Of a stretch of DNA of 64,000 nt, positions 7,855 to 17,176 are shown piece by piece. The stretch lies in NCBI GenBank assembly GCA_018821435.1, contig JAHJME010000037.1, positions 236,296 through 300,295 on the forward strand, read 5' to 3'. Below the pieces are notes generated by a model. The model searched no databases, was not told the DNA's origin, and saw only the letters and a program-made list of their open reading frames with translations. The stretch's first letter is position 1. The number at the start of each line of letters is the position of its first letter. Origin of the DNA: Alphaproteobacteria bacterium (GTDB taxonomy: Bacteria; Pseudomonadota; Alphaproteobacteria; Caulobacterales; Caulobacteraceae). Position numbers and translations under genes: made by a program.

Positions 7855-9480
7855 ATGGTCCGCGCGTCGGGCGCCGGCGGGGCCGTAGCTGCTGAAGAGG
7901 TTGAGTTGCAGAGAAGTCTGACCGGAGGCGTCGCCGCCATCTGTCTAATGCTGGGCCCAGTTGCGCATCCCGCAGGCGCGACGACCCTGGCGACCGAAAG
8001 CCTCGCGGACGGGCCGCCAGCAGATTGTGGCGCGTCCTCCGCGCAGCTCTCCAGTGCGCTCGTCGCCGCGCGCCGTGGCGATCTGTCTGCCGCCCAGCGC
8101 GGCCGGGCCGCCCTTTGCGATCCGATCGACATCAAGCTGGTGGACTGGGCGCTGGCGGACGCGGCGGGATCGAAGCTTTCGACGGACGAGCTCCAGGCGA
8201 TGCAGGCGGCGCTGCGCGGCTGGGCGGGCGAGAGGCATCGCGCAGGCCTGCTCGCCGCCCGAACGTCAGCGCGCCTGGCCGACCTCGACGCGCCCGACGA
8301 CACCGAGCGCACGCGGGACTATCGCGCGCGCCGCCAGCGCATGGGTCTGGCCCTGCGTGGCGGCGATGCGCGCTCCGCCTATGCCTCCGTCACGGGTCAT
8401 GCCCAGCGGCCCGGCTCCGTGGCCTATGCCGAACTGGAGTCCTTCGCGGGTTGGCTGGCGCTGACCAAGCTGCGCGACGCCAGCGCGGCCGAGCGGCATT
8501 TCGGCCGTCTCGACACGGCAGTCCGCACGCCAGTGAGCAAGGCGCGCGCCGCCTATTGGCGAGGTCGAGCCGCAGAGCAGGCTGGCGACAAGATCGGCGC
8601 CCAGCTCGCCTATGTGCGAGGCGCGCGGTACGTGACCACCTTCTACGGACAGCTTGCGGCGGAGAAGGCCGGACTGGCGGACCTGGTCCTGACCCCGGAC
8701 CCGCGTCCGAGCGTCGCCGAACGGCTCGCCTTCGAAAACGCCGCTACGACGCGCGCGCTGAGCCGCCTTGCGGTGGTGGGGGACCGCACGCTGCTACGCC
8801 GCTTTGCGCTGCAGCAGGCCGACCAGGTGCGCGGCGACATGGAACTGGCCCTGCTCGTCGATGCGCTCAAGAGTCTCGGCGAGACCGAGGTGTCGCTCCT
8901 GGCGTACCGACGCGGCGCAAGATTGGGGTACGTGCTTTATGAACGGGGCTATCCGTTGGCGCCGCTGCCCGCGACGCCCGGCGGCGCCGAGCCGGCGTTG
9001 GTGCTGGCGATCACGCGACAGGAGAGCCAGTTCGATCCGCGGGTGCGCTCCCACGCGGGCGCGCGGGGCATGATGCAGATCCTTCCCAGCACCGGCCGAC
9101 AGGTCGCGCGTCGCGTTGGCCTCGCTTGGCGCGACGACCTCCTGTGGGACGCGGCGGCGAACATGCAGCTCGGATCGCGCTATCTGGGTGACCTCACCGA
9201 GGGGTTCGGGGGCAGCTATGTCTTGGCGGCCGCCGGCTACAATGCCGGGCCGGGACGACCCAGGGCCTGGGTCGGTGTCTGCGGCGATCCGACGTCGGCG
9301 CCGGTGGACCCGATCGACTTCATCGAGTGCATCCCGTTCGGCGAGACTCGCGACTATGTGATGAACGTGCTGTCGAACTATCAGGTCTATCGCGCGCGCC
9401 TGAACGGCGGACACGCCCGCCTCACAGCCTCCGAAGCCCTACGCACGCCAGGCGCTGCGCGCGCGACGGAACTCGACTGA
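7855..9480 (+). CDS. Soluble lytic transglycosylase (Slt70-like)
   Basis: 541 aa. An N-terminal hydrophobic segment ending HPAGATTLA suggests export. A long alpha-solenoid follows (about residues 60-360), then an SLT catalytic domain: LAITRQESQFDPRVRSHAGARGMMQILPSTG with the catalytic Glu in the RQES motif, and AAAGYNAGPGR. It cleaves the glycosidic bond of peptidoglycan to make anhydromuropeptides in the periplasm. A TTG at 7906 with GAAGAGG five bases upstream is an attractive alternative start, giving a more compact signal peptide. Confidence 0.9.
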   Translation: MVRASGAGGAVAAEEVELQRSLTGGVAAICLMLGPVAHPAGATTLATESLADGPPADCGASSAQLSSALVAARRGDLSAAQRGRAALCDPIDIKLVDWALADAAGSKLSTDELQAMQAALRGWAGERHRAGLLAARTSARLADLDAPDDTERTRDYRARRQRMGLALRGGDARSAYASVTGHAQRPGSVAYAELESFAGWLALTKLRDASAAERHFGRLDTAVRTPVSKARAAYWRGRAAEQAGDKIGAQLAYVRGARYVTTFYGQLAAEKAGLADLVLTPDPRPSVAERLAFENAATTRALSRLAVVGDRTLLRRFALQQADQVRGDMELALLVDALKSLGETEVSLLAYRRGARLGYVLYERGYPLAPLPATPGGAEPALVLAITRQESQFDPRVRSHAGARGMMQILPSTGRQVARRVGLAWRDDLLWDAAANMQLGSRYLGDLTEGFGGSYVLAAAGYNAGPGRPRAWVGVCGDPTSAPVDPIDFIECIPFGETRDYVMNVLSNYQVYRARLNGGHARLTASEALRTPGAARATELD

Positions 9481-9497
9481 ACCGCTCGATCGGCTGG

Positions 9498-10367
9498 CTA
9501 GTCGCGCCATTCTGCGAGCAAGCGGCCGTCGTCGCCGGCCTCGAACGCCACCCGGTCGAAGGTGACGGCATAGACGCAGACCGGGCGATGGTCGGCGGAC
9601 TCGCTCCAGCACCGGGCGGTGCGTCCGTTCGGAAACGTCCCGAAGCGCCCCTCCAGCACGAGCCGATAGCCTCGGGTAGGCCTCAGCGGCGCGTCCTGGG
9701 CAAGCTTGAGCGTCTTTTCGTAGCCCCGGGCGCTCCGGCGCGCGACCCGCGAATCTTCCGCGAGGAACAGCTGCGCCAAGCCGAGAGTCGGGCTTGCCGC
9801 CGGCGTCGGCGCCGCCGGCACGGCCAGCGAGCGCTCGGGCGGACATCCCTCGGCATGCGACCAAGGTCTCGGGATCCAGAAGCCCTCCGCCGCCTCGATC
9901 GTCTTCGCGTCGGGCGCTTCCTGGAAGAGCGGCAGGGCCGTCCACGCGCCCGGATTGGCGATGAGCCGCACCGTACGGGCCTCGGGATCGAGTTCGTAAA
10001 AGGCCTGGGCGACGCCGTATCCGAGTTGGGGGCCTTCGCAGCCGAAGGGCAGGCGCAGAGCGAAGGTCCGGCCGGCGAGCGGACTTTTGGCGGCAGGCGC
10101 CGCATTGTCGCCGCGCGCATAGGCATCGGCCGCGAGGCGGGCAGCGTCGAGCAAATCGGCGCGCGCGGCCGGAGGAACGGGCGCGGCGACGACCGGCGTG
10201 GGGGCCGCCGGTGGCGCATTTGCCGTCGGGGCGAGGGGCGCTTCGGGCTTGCGACCACCCCCAAAGGCCAACGCCGCGATGACGATGGCGGCACAGACGA
10301 GGGCGACGATGACGGGCGCCACAAGGCCCAGCTTGCGGTCGGGAGACCTCGGTGTAGGGTCGGTCAT
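9498..10367 (-). CDS. Membrane-anchored hypothetical protein
   Basis: 289 aa. Residues 15-36 (LVAPVIVALVCAAIVIAALAF) form one transmembrane anchor, followed by an Ala/Pro-rich linker and a periplasmic domain of about 220 residues with five Cys. FALRLPFGCEGPQLGYG and GFWIPRPWSHAEGCPP may define the domain, which I do not recognise. The ATG at 10367 was chosen because it places the anchor near the N-terminus. Convergent with the transglycosylase gene. Confidence 0.65.
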   Translation of the reverse strand: MTDPTPRSPDRKLGLVAPVIVALVCAAIVIAALAFGGGRKPEAPLAPTANAPPAAPTPVVAAPVPPAARADLLDAARLAADAYARGDNAAPAAKSPLAGRTFALRLPFGCEGPQLGYGVAQAFYELDPEARTVRLIANPGAWTALPLFQEAPDAKTIEAAEGFWIPRPWSHAEGCPPERSLAVPAAPTPAASPTLGLAQLFLAEDSRVARRSARGYEKTLKLAQDAPLRPTRGYRLVLEGRFGTFPNGRTARCWSESADHRPVCVYAVTFDRVAFEAGDDGRLLAEWRD

Positions 10368-10474
10368 GCCTGTACAATAGCAGATGTCGGCGGATGGTTC
10401 GGCCCCACGTCCGGTTTTCCGGTAGTCCGGCGGGCCCAGGCCACGAAACCCCGCCACAGGCGTTGCAGGAGCGG

Positions 10475-11770
10475 ATGAGCGCACCCCAGATCATCGCCCT
10501 AGCCGTTCTGGCCGCCGTCGTGGCCGCCCTGATCCATGGGAAGATGCGTTCCGATGTGGTCGCCCTGGCGGGCGCCGCCGTCCTGCTGGGCACGCGCACG
10601 GTGCGTCCCGTGGAGGTGCAAGGCGCCTTCGCCAGCCCGGCGATCATCGCCTTGGCGGCGCTCTTCGTGATCGCCTACGCCATGGAATTGTCGGGCCTAC
10701 TGGGCCTGCTCATCCGCGCCGCCACGCGGCTCTGCGCCCGGATGGGCTCGGCCGGTCTCTGGATTGTCATCGCGCTTGCCGGCGGCGCATCGGCGTTCCT
10801 TAACAATACCCCGATCGTGGTGCTGGCCGGTCCGGTGGTCCGCGATGTCGCCCAGTCGTTGAAGGTCTCGCCGAAGCGGTTCCTGATTCCGCTCTCCTAC
10901 GTCACCATCCTCGGCGGGGCCTGCACCCTGATCGGCACATCCACCAACCTCCTGGTCAACGACATGGCCCGCAACGCGGGTCAACCGGCCTTCAGCCTGT
11001 TTGAGATCACGCCGGTGGGCCTGATCGTGGCCCTGGCCGGCGGCCTCTATTTGGTGCTGTTCAGCGACCGGCTGATCTCCCAGTCCGACACCGATGTCGA
11101 GCCGGTGGACGCGTCGCGGGCCGAGCAGAATGCCCCAGGGGACGATCCCAGCCTGTTCTTAACGGATCCGCCCTTCCAGCTCGGCCGCGCCCTGGCGTCA
11201 CTGGCGGTGTTCGTGGCCGTGGTGGCCGCCGCAGCGCTGGGGGTCGCTCCGATCGCGGCCACGGCCTTCTCCGGTGCGGTGCTGCTGGTGCTGCTGCGGT
11301 TGATCAGCGTCGACGAGGCCTACCGGGGCCTGCGTCCCGAAGTGCTGTTCCTGATCGCCGGCATGGTGGTGGTCGGCCTGTCGCTGGAGGTCACCGGTCT
11401 GGCGGCGCTGGCCACCGACGCCTTGGTCGGGTGGGTGCATGACCTCGGGCCCTGGCTCGCGTTGGCGCTGATCTATGGCGCGACGCTTTTCCTGACCGAG
11501 ATTCTCTCGAACGCCGCCGTGGCGGTCCTGCTGACGCCAGTGGCGGTGGCCTTGGCGGAGAGCCTCGGGGTAGACGCCCGCCCGTTCCTCGTAGGCGTCA
11601 TGATGGCGGCCAGCGCGGCCTTTGCGACGCCGTTCGGGTATCAGACCAATGTGCTGGTCTACCAGCTCGGCCGCTATAGCTACCTCGACTTCGTCAAGAT
11701 CGGCGTGCCCCTCAACCTGCTGACCTGGGTGGTGGGCGTCGCCGTCATTCCGCGGTTCTTCCCCTTCTAG
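10475..11770 (+). CDS. SLC13/DASS-like anion transporter
   Basis: 431 aa, roughly eleven membrane helices. Two inverted repeats each carry the family hairpin and substrate loop: FLNNTPIVVLAGP with TLIGTSTNLLVN in the first half, and LTEILSNAAVAVLLTPVA with ATPFGYQTNVLVY in the second. Family members import divalent anions (dicarboxylate, sulfate), often with sodium. The cytoplasmic TrkA-C domains found in many bacterial relatives are absent; only a short polar loop (SDTDVEPVDASRAEQN) sits there. AGGAG at 10467 precedes the ATG. Substrate unknown. Confidence 0.85.
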   Translation: MSAPQIIALAVLAAVVAALIHGKMRSDVVALAGAAVLLGTRTVRPVEVQGAFASPAIIALAALFVIAYAMELSGLLGLLIRAATRLCARMGSAGLWIVIALAGGASAFLNNTPIVVLAGPVVRDVAQSLKVSPKRFLIPLSYVTILGGACTLIGTSTNLLVNDMARNAGQPAFSLFEITPVGLIVALAGGLYLVLFSDRLISQSDTDVEPVDASRAEQNAPGDDPSLFLTDPPFQLGRALASLAVFVAVVAAAALGVAPIAATAFSGAVLLVLLRLISVDEAYRGLRPEVLFLIAGMVVVGLSLEVTGLAALATDALVGWVHDLGPWLALALIYGATLFLTEILSNAAVAVLLTPVAVALAESLGVDARPFLVGVMMAASAAFATPFGYQTNVLVYQLGRYSYLDFVKIGVPLNLLTWVVGVAVIPRFFPF

Positions 11771-11910
11771 CTGCCTTTGCCGCCATGTCATGGCCGCGAA
11801 GCGCAGATCAGGTCTCATGGAGCCTGGAACGCGCCGCTGCGCGCACTGATGCGCGAGACACTAGAAATATCGGATGACGATGTATTACGGTGGGGCAGGG
11901 GGACTGTCCG

Positions 11911-12222
11911 ATGCCGTCTACGCTGAACCATGTCAAACGCGCTCCCGCGGCCCAACGGCAGCCAGCCGGTGGCGCGGCGCCGCGCCGCGCGGAGGACTGC
12001 TTGCGGCCTGATCCCGTCCCCGACGTCGCCCTGGCGCCCGAGGATTGTCGCAGGCGGCGCGAAGCGCTCGGGCTATCCCTTGAAGACCTCGCGCGCCGGG
12101 CCGGCCGGGAACTTCGAACGGTCGAGCGTTTCGAGGCTGCGGCGGTGCGCCCCCGGCCGGTGACCATCGTCGCCTTGCGAAACGCCTTGCGGCGCGCCGA
12201 GCTTGAGCAAGCCCAGCTCTGA
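11911..12222 (+). CDS. Short XRE-like DNA-binding protein
   Basis: 103 aa from the ATG at 11911. It is a paralogue of the 5173-5484 product: both have CRRRR-ALGLS, LA-RA, TV-RFE and RPRP-T--AL--AL in register. Its N-terminus lacks the AT-hook-like run. A Cro/CI-type helix-turn-helix occupies residues 45-95. Monocistronic, with a hairpin about 25 bp downstream. Target unknown. Confidence 0.65.
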   Translation: MPSTLNHVKRAPAAQRQPAGGAAPRRAEDCLRPDPVPDVALAPEDCRRRREALGLSLEDLARRAGRELRTVERFEAAAVRPRPVTIVALRNALRRAELEQAQL

Positions 12223-12247
12223 GTGCGGCGGACGGGCCGATAGCAAG

Positions 12248-12275
12248 GCGCCTGCGGCCTGAGGGCCGAAGGCGC
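12248..12275. terminator. Hairpin between convergent genes
   Basis: GCGCCT and AGGCGC arms enclose an inner GGCC/GGCC pair with a TGAG loop. It lies 26 bp after the XRE-like gene and before the convergent hybrid kinase. There is no T-run, so it is only a possible terminator. Confidence 0.45.
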
Positions 12276-12416
12276 AGAGGAAACGACCGGATAAAGACGC
12301 GGGATTATATCCGTGTCGTGTGCGGAACGCCAGGCTAAGGCAAAGCTTGTCGCGATCGCCGCAGCCTGATTCGCTCCAGGCCGCCCCACGCGCACCAGCC
12401 GGAGGACGGCCGGACG

Positions 12417-15050
12417 TCAGGTCGCCCGCGATTGGTCGTCGAGCGCCTCGCGGACCTTCGCGCCGAGCTGTTCCAACGTGAAAGGCTTGGCGAGGAAACG
12501 CGTGCCTGGATCGAGCACGCCGTTGTGGACGATGGCGTTGCGCGTATAGCCGGTGGTGTACAGCACCTTGAGTTCCGGGCGCAGGGTCAGAGCCAGGTCG
12601 ACGAGCTGGCGACCGGTCATGTCGGGCATGACCACGTCGGTGAACAGCAAGGTGACATCCTGGGCGCTCTCAAGGAGCGCCAACGCCTCGGGGCCGCTGG
12701 CGGCGTGGATCACCGTGTACCCGAGCTCGCGCAGGGCCTCGACAGAGTAGTTGCGGACGCGCTGTTCGTCCTCGACGACGAGCACGATTTCGGTTGCCGC
12801 GCCGCGGCCGACAGCGACGGTCGGACGTGGGACGGCGCGCGCGATCCCATCGCCGGTGGCCCTGGGCAGGTAGAGCTTGAATGTCGTCCCGTGACCCGGC
12901 TCGGAATAGGCCCGCACATGGCCACCGGACTGGCGCACGAACCCAAATACCTGCGACAGGCCCAGGCCGGTGCCCTTGCCGACCGGCTTGGTGGTGAAAA
13001 AGGGCTCGAAGACCTTTTCGAGCACCTCAGGGCTCATCCCCGTCCCGGTGTCGCTGACCGCCACCATCACGTATTGGCCCGATGGAGTTTCGATTTCCCG
13101 CGCAAGGTCGTCGTCGATATGGGCGTTGGCCGTCTCAATGGTCAGGCGCCCGCCGGCCGGCATCGCATCGCGGGCGTTGACCGAAAGGTTTATGATCGCG
13201 TTCTCAAGCTCGCTCAGGTCGGCTCGCGCCGTCCACAGGCCGGCGCCGAGCACGGTCTCAAGGCGGATCGTCTCGCCCAGGGTGCGTCCGAGCATGTCGG
13301 TGAGGGTCGAGATGAGTTGGTTTACGTCGAGCGTTTCCGGCGACAGCGGCTGCTGCCGGGAGAAAGCCAACAGTCTCTGGGTCAGGGCCGCGGCGCGTTC
13401 GGCGCCCTCGATCGCGCCGTCCAGGAATTTTTGGATGTCGGTGTCCCCGCGGGCAAGTCGGCGCTCGATGAGGTTGAGGCCGCCAATGATCACCGCGAGC
13501 ATGTTGTTGAAGTCATGGGCGATGCCGCCTGTCAGCTTGCCGAGCGCGTCCATCTTCTGCAGCTGACGAAGCTGCGCTTCCGCCGCGCGTCGACTGCGGT
13601 CCTGGACCGCGAGCTCGCTGGTGACTTCGGTGAGAGCCGCCGCCTGCCGGTCGACCCTCTGGGCGAGCCGAACCATCGCCTCCGCGCGCTCGACGGCGAG
13701 CCAAGTGAGGCCCGCGACTTCCTTGGCCAAGGCGATCTCGCCCGCGGTCCAGCCGCGAACGGAAGCGTGGTGCAGATAGATGCCCGCCGCCCAGCGCCCG
13801 CTGTCCAGCAGGGGGATGCAGATGCCCGCCATCACGCCATCCAAGGCATAGGCGCCAAGCGCGCCCTCGGCGTCGAAGCGGCTGTCGCTGAACACAAGGG
13901 AACGTCCCGCCGCGCGTTCGCGCTCGGCATAGCCGCCGAAGGCGGCGACCGATTGTTCTCCCAGCAGGAGCGGGACGACGCCGTCCGACCAGCCGACGCT
14001 GTGGTGCATCCGGTCGGAGCCAAGAAGCCGGTAGAAACCCACCCGGTTGACGCCCAGTCGTCGGCCGAGCATCTCGGCCGACACCCGCACCACGGCTTCG
14101 GGGCTGTCCAGGTTGCGCTGCGTCGCCGTCAGCTCGACGACGAAATCGCGCTCGTCCTTGGCCGCCGACAGAGCCAGCTCGGCGGTCTTGCGACGGGTGA
14201 TGTCGATGCTGACGCCCGGGAGGCGGACGCAGTGGCCCGCGGCGTCGCGGATTGCCCGTCCTTGGGCGGACACCCAGCGCCATGCGCCGGTTTCGCTCAT
14301 AAGCCGGTACTCGGCCAGAAAGGTGTCGCCATCCGCAAGAACGGCCGCGATCTCGGCTTCGACCCTGGGGCGGTCCTCGGGATGCATGCCGGAGAAAAAC
14401 GCGGCGATCGGCGCGCCTCGCGCCGCCTTGTCGGGATCGACGCCATACAGACTGGCGAAGCGATGATCGGCGACAACGCGGTCGGCGACAACGTCCCAGT
14501 CCCACGCCCCCACGCGATCGCCGGCCGACAAGGCGGCCTCGAGCCGCTCGTCCGCCGCCCGTCGCTCACGCTCGGCGACCACCCGGGCCGTTGTCTCGCC
14601 GGTCACGCAAAGCATGCCGCAGATATCCCCGTCGTCGCCGACCACCGGGGAGTAGCTGAAGCTCCAGTAGCTCTCCTCAGGCTCGCCGTCGCGAGAGAGA
14701 TCGAGCTTCATGTCCGTGACGCTGGTCGCCTGGCCGGCGAGGGCGGCGTCAACCATCGGGGCGATATCGGTCCAGACATCAGCCCAGAGCTCCGGGAAAG
14801 GCTTGCCCAGGGCATCTGGCGCGCGCCGGCCCAGCACGGGCGTGTAGGCGTCGTTGTGGAAGGAGATCAATGCTGCGCCCCACGCGAGATACATCGGCGC
14901 CGGGCACGCGAGCATCAGCGCAAGGGTGGACCTCAAGGCGGTGGGCCAGCCGTCGATCGGACCAAGCGGGGTGCCGGTCCAGTCGCGTTCCGCGATTTGC
15001 GCGGCGACGGCGCTGTGGGGCGCCGCGCGGAGGAAGGTCGCAGGGGACAC
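12417..15050 (-). CDS. Hybrid histidine kinase (PAS-PAS-GAF-HisKA-HATPase-REC)
   Basis: 877 aa, no membrane segments, so cytosolic. Two PAS-like domains (about 40-160 and 170-290; the second ends with the PAC-type GVSIDITRRK), a GAF domain (about 310-460), a coiled coil, then HisKA with GGIAHDFNNML (acceptor His about 512). The HATPase has NLSVNARDAM (N), DTGTGM (G1), FEPFFTTK (F) and GTGLGLSQV (G2). A C-terminal REC domain has the phospho-Asp in LLFTDVVMPD (about 805) and a KPF lysine. The first PAS has the DWTGTPLGP start common in this kinase group. Signal unknown; no effector gene adjacent. Confidence 0.93.
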   Translation of the reverse strand: MSPATFLRAAPHSAVAAQIAERDWTGTPLGPIDGWPTALRSTLALMLACPAPMYLAWGAALISFHNDAYTPVLGRRAPDALGKPFPELWADVWTDIAPMVDAALAGQATSVTDMKLDLSRDGEPEESYWSFSYSPVVGDDGDICGMLCVTGETTARVVAERERRAADERLEAALSAGDRVGAWDWDVVADRVVADHRFASLYGVDPDKAARGAPIAAFFSGMHPEDRPRVEAEIAAVLADGDTFLAEYRLMSETGAWRWVSAQGRAIRDAAGHCVRLPGVSIDITRRKTAELALSAAKDERDFVVELTATQRNLDSPEAVVRVSAEMLGRRLGVNRVGFYRLLGSDRMHHSVGWSDGVVPLLLGEQSVAAFGGYAERERAAGRSLVFSDSRFDAEGALGAYALDGVMAGICIPLLDSGRWAAGIYLHHASVRGWTAGEIALAKEVAGLTWLAVERAEAMVRLAQRVDRQAAALTEVTSELAVQDRSRRAAEAQLRQLQKMDALGKLTGGIAHDFNNMLAVIIGGLNLIERRLARGDTDIQKFLDGAIEGAERAAALTQRLLAFSRQQPLSPETLDVNQLISTLTDMLGRTLGETIRLETVLGAGLWTARADLSELENAIINLSVNARDAMPAGGRLTIETANAHIDDDLAREIETPSGQYVMVAVSDTGTGMSPEVLEKVFEPFFTTKPVGKGTGLGLSQVFGFVRQSGGHVRAYSEPGHGTTFKLYLPRATGDGIARAVPRPTVAVGRGAATEIVLVVEDEQRVRNYSVEALRELGYTVIHAASGPEALALLESAQDVTLLFTDVVMPDMTGRQLVDLALTLRPELKVLYTTGYTRNAIVHNGVLDPGTRFLAKPFTLEQLGAKVREALDDQSRAT

Positions 15051-15352
15051 GAGAACTGTCTCTTAGTGATTGAGCGACCGGATTAGACAGGATGATGGAT
15101 GGCGACAAGCCAGGTGCGTCGCCGCGTCCCCGCGCCCCAAGGGAGGGCTGGACCGCGCAGGTCTCGCTGACCAGGCCGGGTACGACAATCCCGCCCGTCG
15201 CGGCGATTCCGGGGAGCGCGCGGTTCGCCCAGGTCGCGAGCCGGCCAACCCGACCGGGAAATCGAGGCGCTGTCCGTATAACGACGCTGCGGCGAAGTGC
15301 GCGCCGCGGCCGCGGCCGCGTTCATCCCGCCCGACGCGCTGAGCATGGCCGC
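15051..15352. other. Intergenic region
   Basis: 302 bp between the LysR stop and the hybrid-kinase start, both minus strand, so it must hold the kinase promoter. A 90-codon plus frame (15070-15342) is Arg/Pro rich without family resemblance and was not accepted. No clear hairpin or operator seen. Confidence 0.4.
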
Positions 15353-16231
15353 CTAGACAGGCGCATCCGGCCGACCGGCTACGCGCAACCAGGCGCCGAA
15401 GGCGTCGGCCAGCGGGTTGTCCGCCGCGGCGCCGCGAAGATAGTGGAAGCGGGTGGGCAGCGGCGTGAATCCCCAGGGCGCCACCAAGCGCCCCGCCGCC
15501 AGATCCCTTTCGACGAAGGCGTACGCCGTCACGCCCGCGCCCAGGCCGGCGGCGGCCGCCTCGATCAGGTAGGTATTGTGCGCGAAGCGCTGCTCGGGGG
15601 CCGCGGGAAGGGTCACGTCCATGTCCTCGGCCCAACGCGACCACCCCAGGGGGAAGGTCTCGCTGCTCAGGCGCGGACCCTGGAGGAGCCCCTCGCGCGC
15701 GCCGTGCGCCGCGAGCCGGGCCGGCGCCACCACCGGACCATAGGCGTGGTCGAGGAAGGCCACGCTCTTGACGCCGGCGGGCGTTGGGCCGGACATCAGG
15801 CGGATCGCCGCCTGGGCGTCCCCCCGGCCAAGGTCCAGGCCCGGATCCCCTTCCACGATGCGGACCCCGGTTTGAGGGTGGCGCGCCAGGAACGCCGGGA
15901 GACGCGGGATCAGCCATTTCAAGGCGAAGGTGCTCTGGCAGGACACGGTCAGCTCACCCTTAGACGCGGCGCCGGGGAGGGCGGCGGAGACCATGTCGAA
16001 GGCGGCGCTGAGGCTCGCGGCCAGTTCCTGGCCGGCGGCCGTCAGGGCCAGCCGATGCCGGGGACCAGCGACGAGGCGCGCGCCTACCTGCGCCTCCAGC
16101 GCCTTGATCTGGCGGCTCACGGCGCCGTGCGTCACGTGCAGCGCCTCGCCGGCGCGGCTCATCGAACCGGTCTGGGCGAAGGCTTCGAAGGCCTGCAGGC
16201 TCCTTAGGGACGGCAGAGGACGTCGGGTCAT
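15353..16231 (-). CDS. LysR-family regulator (GcvA-like)
   Basis: 292 aa from the ATG at 16231 (a GTG at 16246 would add five). The N-terminal HTH is typical: LPSLRSLQAFEAFAQTGSMSRAGEALHVTHGAVSRQIKALE. The effector-binding domain (about 95-290) includes LTVSCQSTFALKWLIPRLPAF, a GcvA/AmpR-subgroup pattern. LysR proteins usually control a divergent neighbour; here pyrF starts 96 bp away on the other strand, though control of pyrF is only a positional guess. Confidence 0.9.
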   Translation of the reverse strand: MTRRPLPSLRSLQAFEAFAQTGSMSRAGEALHVTHGAVSRQIKALEAQVGARLVAGPRHRLALTAAGQELAASLSAAFDMVSAALPGAASKGELTVSCQSTFALKWLIPRLPAFLARHPQTGVRIVEGDPGLDLGRGDAQAAIRLMSGPTPAGVKSVAFLDHAYGPVVAPARLAAHGAREGLLQGPRLSSETFPLGWSRWAEDMDVTLPAAPEQRFAHNTYLIEAAAAGLGAGVTAYAFVERDLAAGRLVAPWGFTPLPTRFHYLRGAAADNPLADAFGAWLRVAGRPDAPV

Positions 16232-16327
16232 GTGACGGGGGCTCACAGCTCAGGGCGGCTTAATCGATTGTCGGCGACCCGGCAAAGGCGATCCTGGGTA
16301 ACCCCCAGCACGCCGTTGAGATCTCTG

Positions 16328-17176
16328 ATGCCTGACTTTGCCGAACGCTTCCTTGCCCTCGCCGCCGCGCGGTCGCCGCTGTGCCTGGGCCTCGATCCCT
16401 CGGTGGAGCTTCTGCGCGCCTGGGGGCTGCCGGACACGGCCGAGGGGGTGCGTCGCTTCTGCGGGACCGTGCTCGAGGCCGCCGGCGAGCGGATCGCCGT
16501 GGTCAAGCCGCAGAGCGGCTTCTTCGAACGGTTGGGCCCGGCGGGCATGGCCGAGCTGGCCTGGGCCGTGGGCCAGGTCCGGGCGCAGGGGGCGCTCAGC
16601 CTGGTCGACGCCAAACGTGGCGACGTCGCCGGCACCATGGCGGGCTATGCCGCAGGGTTCGCCGGCCCCGACAGCGGCTTCGGCGGCGATGCGGTGACGG
16701 TGTCGGCTTACCTGGGCTTCGACGCCCTGCGTCCGGTGCTGGACCGGGCGGCGGCGGCGGGCGCCGCGGTGTTCGTGGTGGTGCATTCGTCCAACCTCGA
16801 CGGCCGCGCCCTGCAATCGGCCCGCCACCCGGACGGCCGCACGGTGTCGGAGGCGCTCGCTGACCAGATCACCGCGTACAATTCGGCGCGGGGCGCGGGC
16901 GTCGGCCCGGTGGGGGCGGTGGTCGGGGCGACGCTCCGGCCCACCGATGCGACGATCCTGGACCGCCTGCCGGCGTCGCTGATTCTGGCGCCAGGCGTCG
17001 GGCCGCAGGGCGCGAGCCTCGCCGATGTCGGCGTGCGTTTCCGCCGGGCCCTGTCGCGCACCCTCCCGTCGGTGTCCCGGGCCGTGCTGCAGTACGGGCC
17101 CGACCCGGCGGCGCTCCGGGACGCCCTCGACCGCTACCGCGACACGGCCTGGGCCGCCGTCACGGCTGGCGGCTAG
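16328..17176 (+). CDS. pyrF: Orotidine 5'-phosphate decarboxylase, type 2
   Basis: 282 aa from the ATG at 16328. The catalytic DAKRGD (Lys-Asp network) sits near residue 97. The start (LCLGLDPSVELL), VKPQSGFFERLGPAGM and the length are those of the long type-2 enzymes first described in actinobacteria, rather than the roughly 230-aa type 1. It converts OMP to UMP, the last step of pyrimidine synthesis. Its stop overlaps the stop of the convergent gene by three bases. No other pyrimidine gene is near. Confidence 0.92.
   Translation: MPDFAERFLALAAARSPLCLGLDPSVELLRAWGLPDTAEGVRRFCGTVLEAAGERIAVVKPQSGFFERLGPAGMAELAWAVGQVRAQGALSLVDAKRGDVAGTMAGYAAGFAGPDSGFGGDAVTVSAYLGFDALRPVLDRAAAAGAAVFVVVHSSNLDGRALQSARHPDGRTVSEALADQITAYNSARGAGVGPVGAVVGATLRPTDATILDRLPASLILAPGVGPQGASLADVGVRFRRALSRTLPSVSRAVLQYGPDPAALRDALDRYRDTAWAAVTAGG

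Noticed and set aside
7659..8312. N-terminal extension of the ClC frame
   Set aside because: It is antisense to the transglycosylase and reads Ser/Arg/Ala-rich filler; the ClC protein begins properly at 7658.
12432..15086. 884-codon plus-strand frame
   Set aside because: Complete antisense of the hybrid kinase, whose domains and catalytic residues are all readable on the minus strand.
15070..15342. 90-codon plus frame in the kinase-LysR gap
   Set aside because: Low-complexity Arg/Pro/Asp composition, no SD, no resemblance to known proteins.
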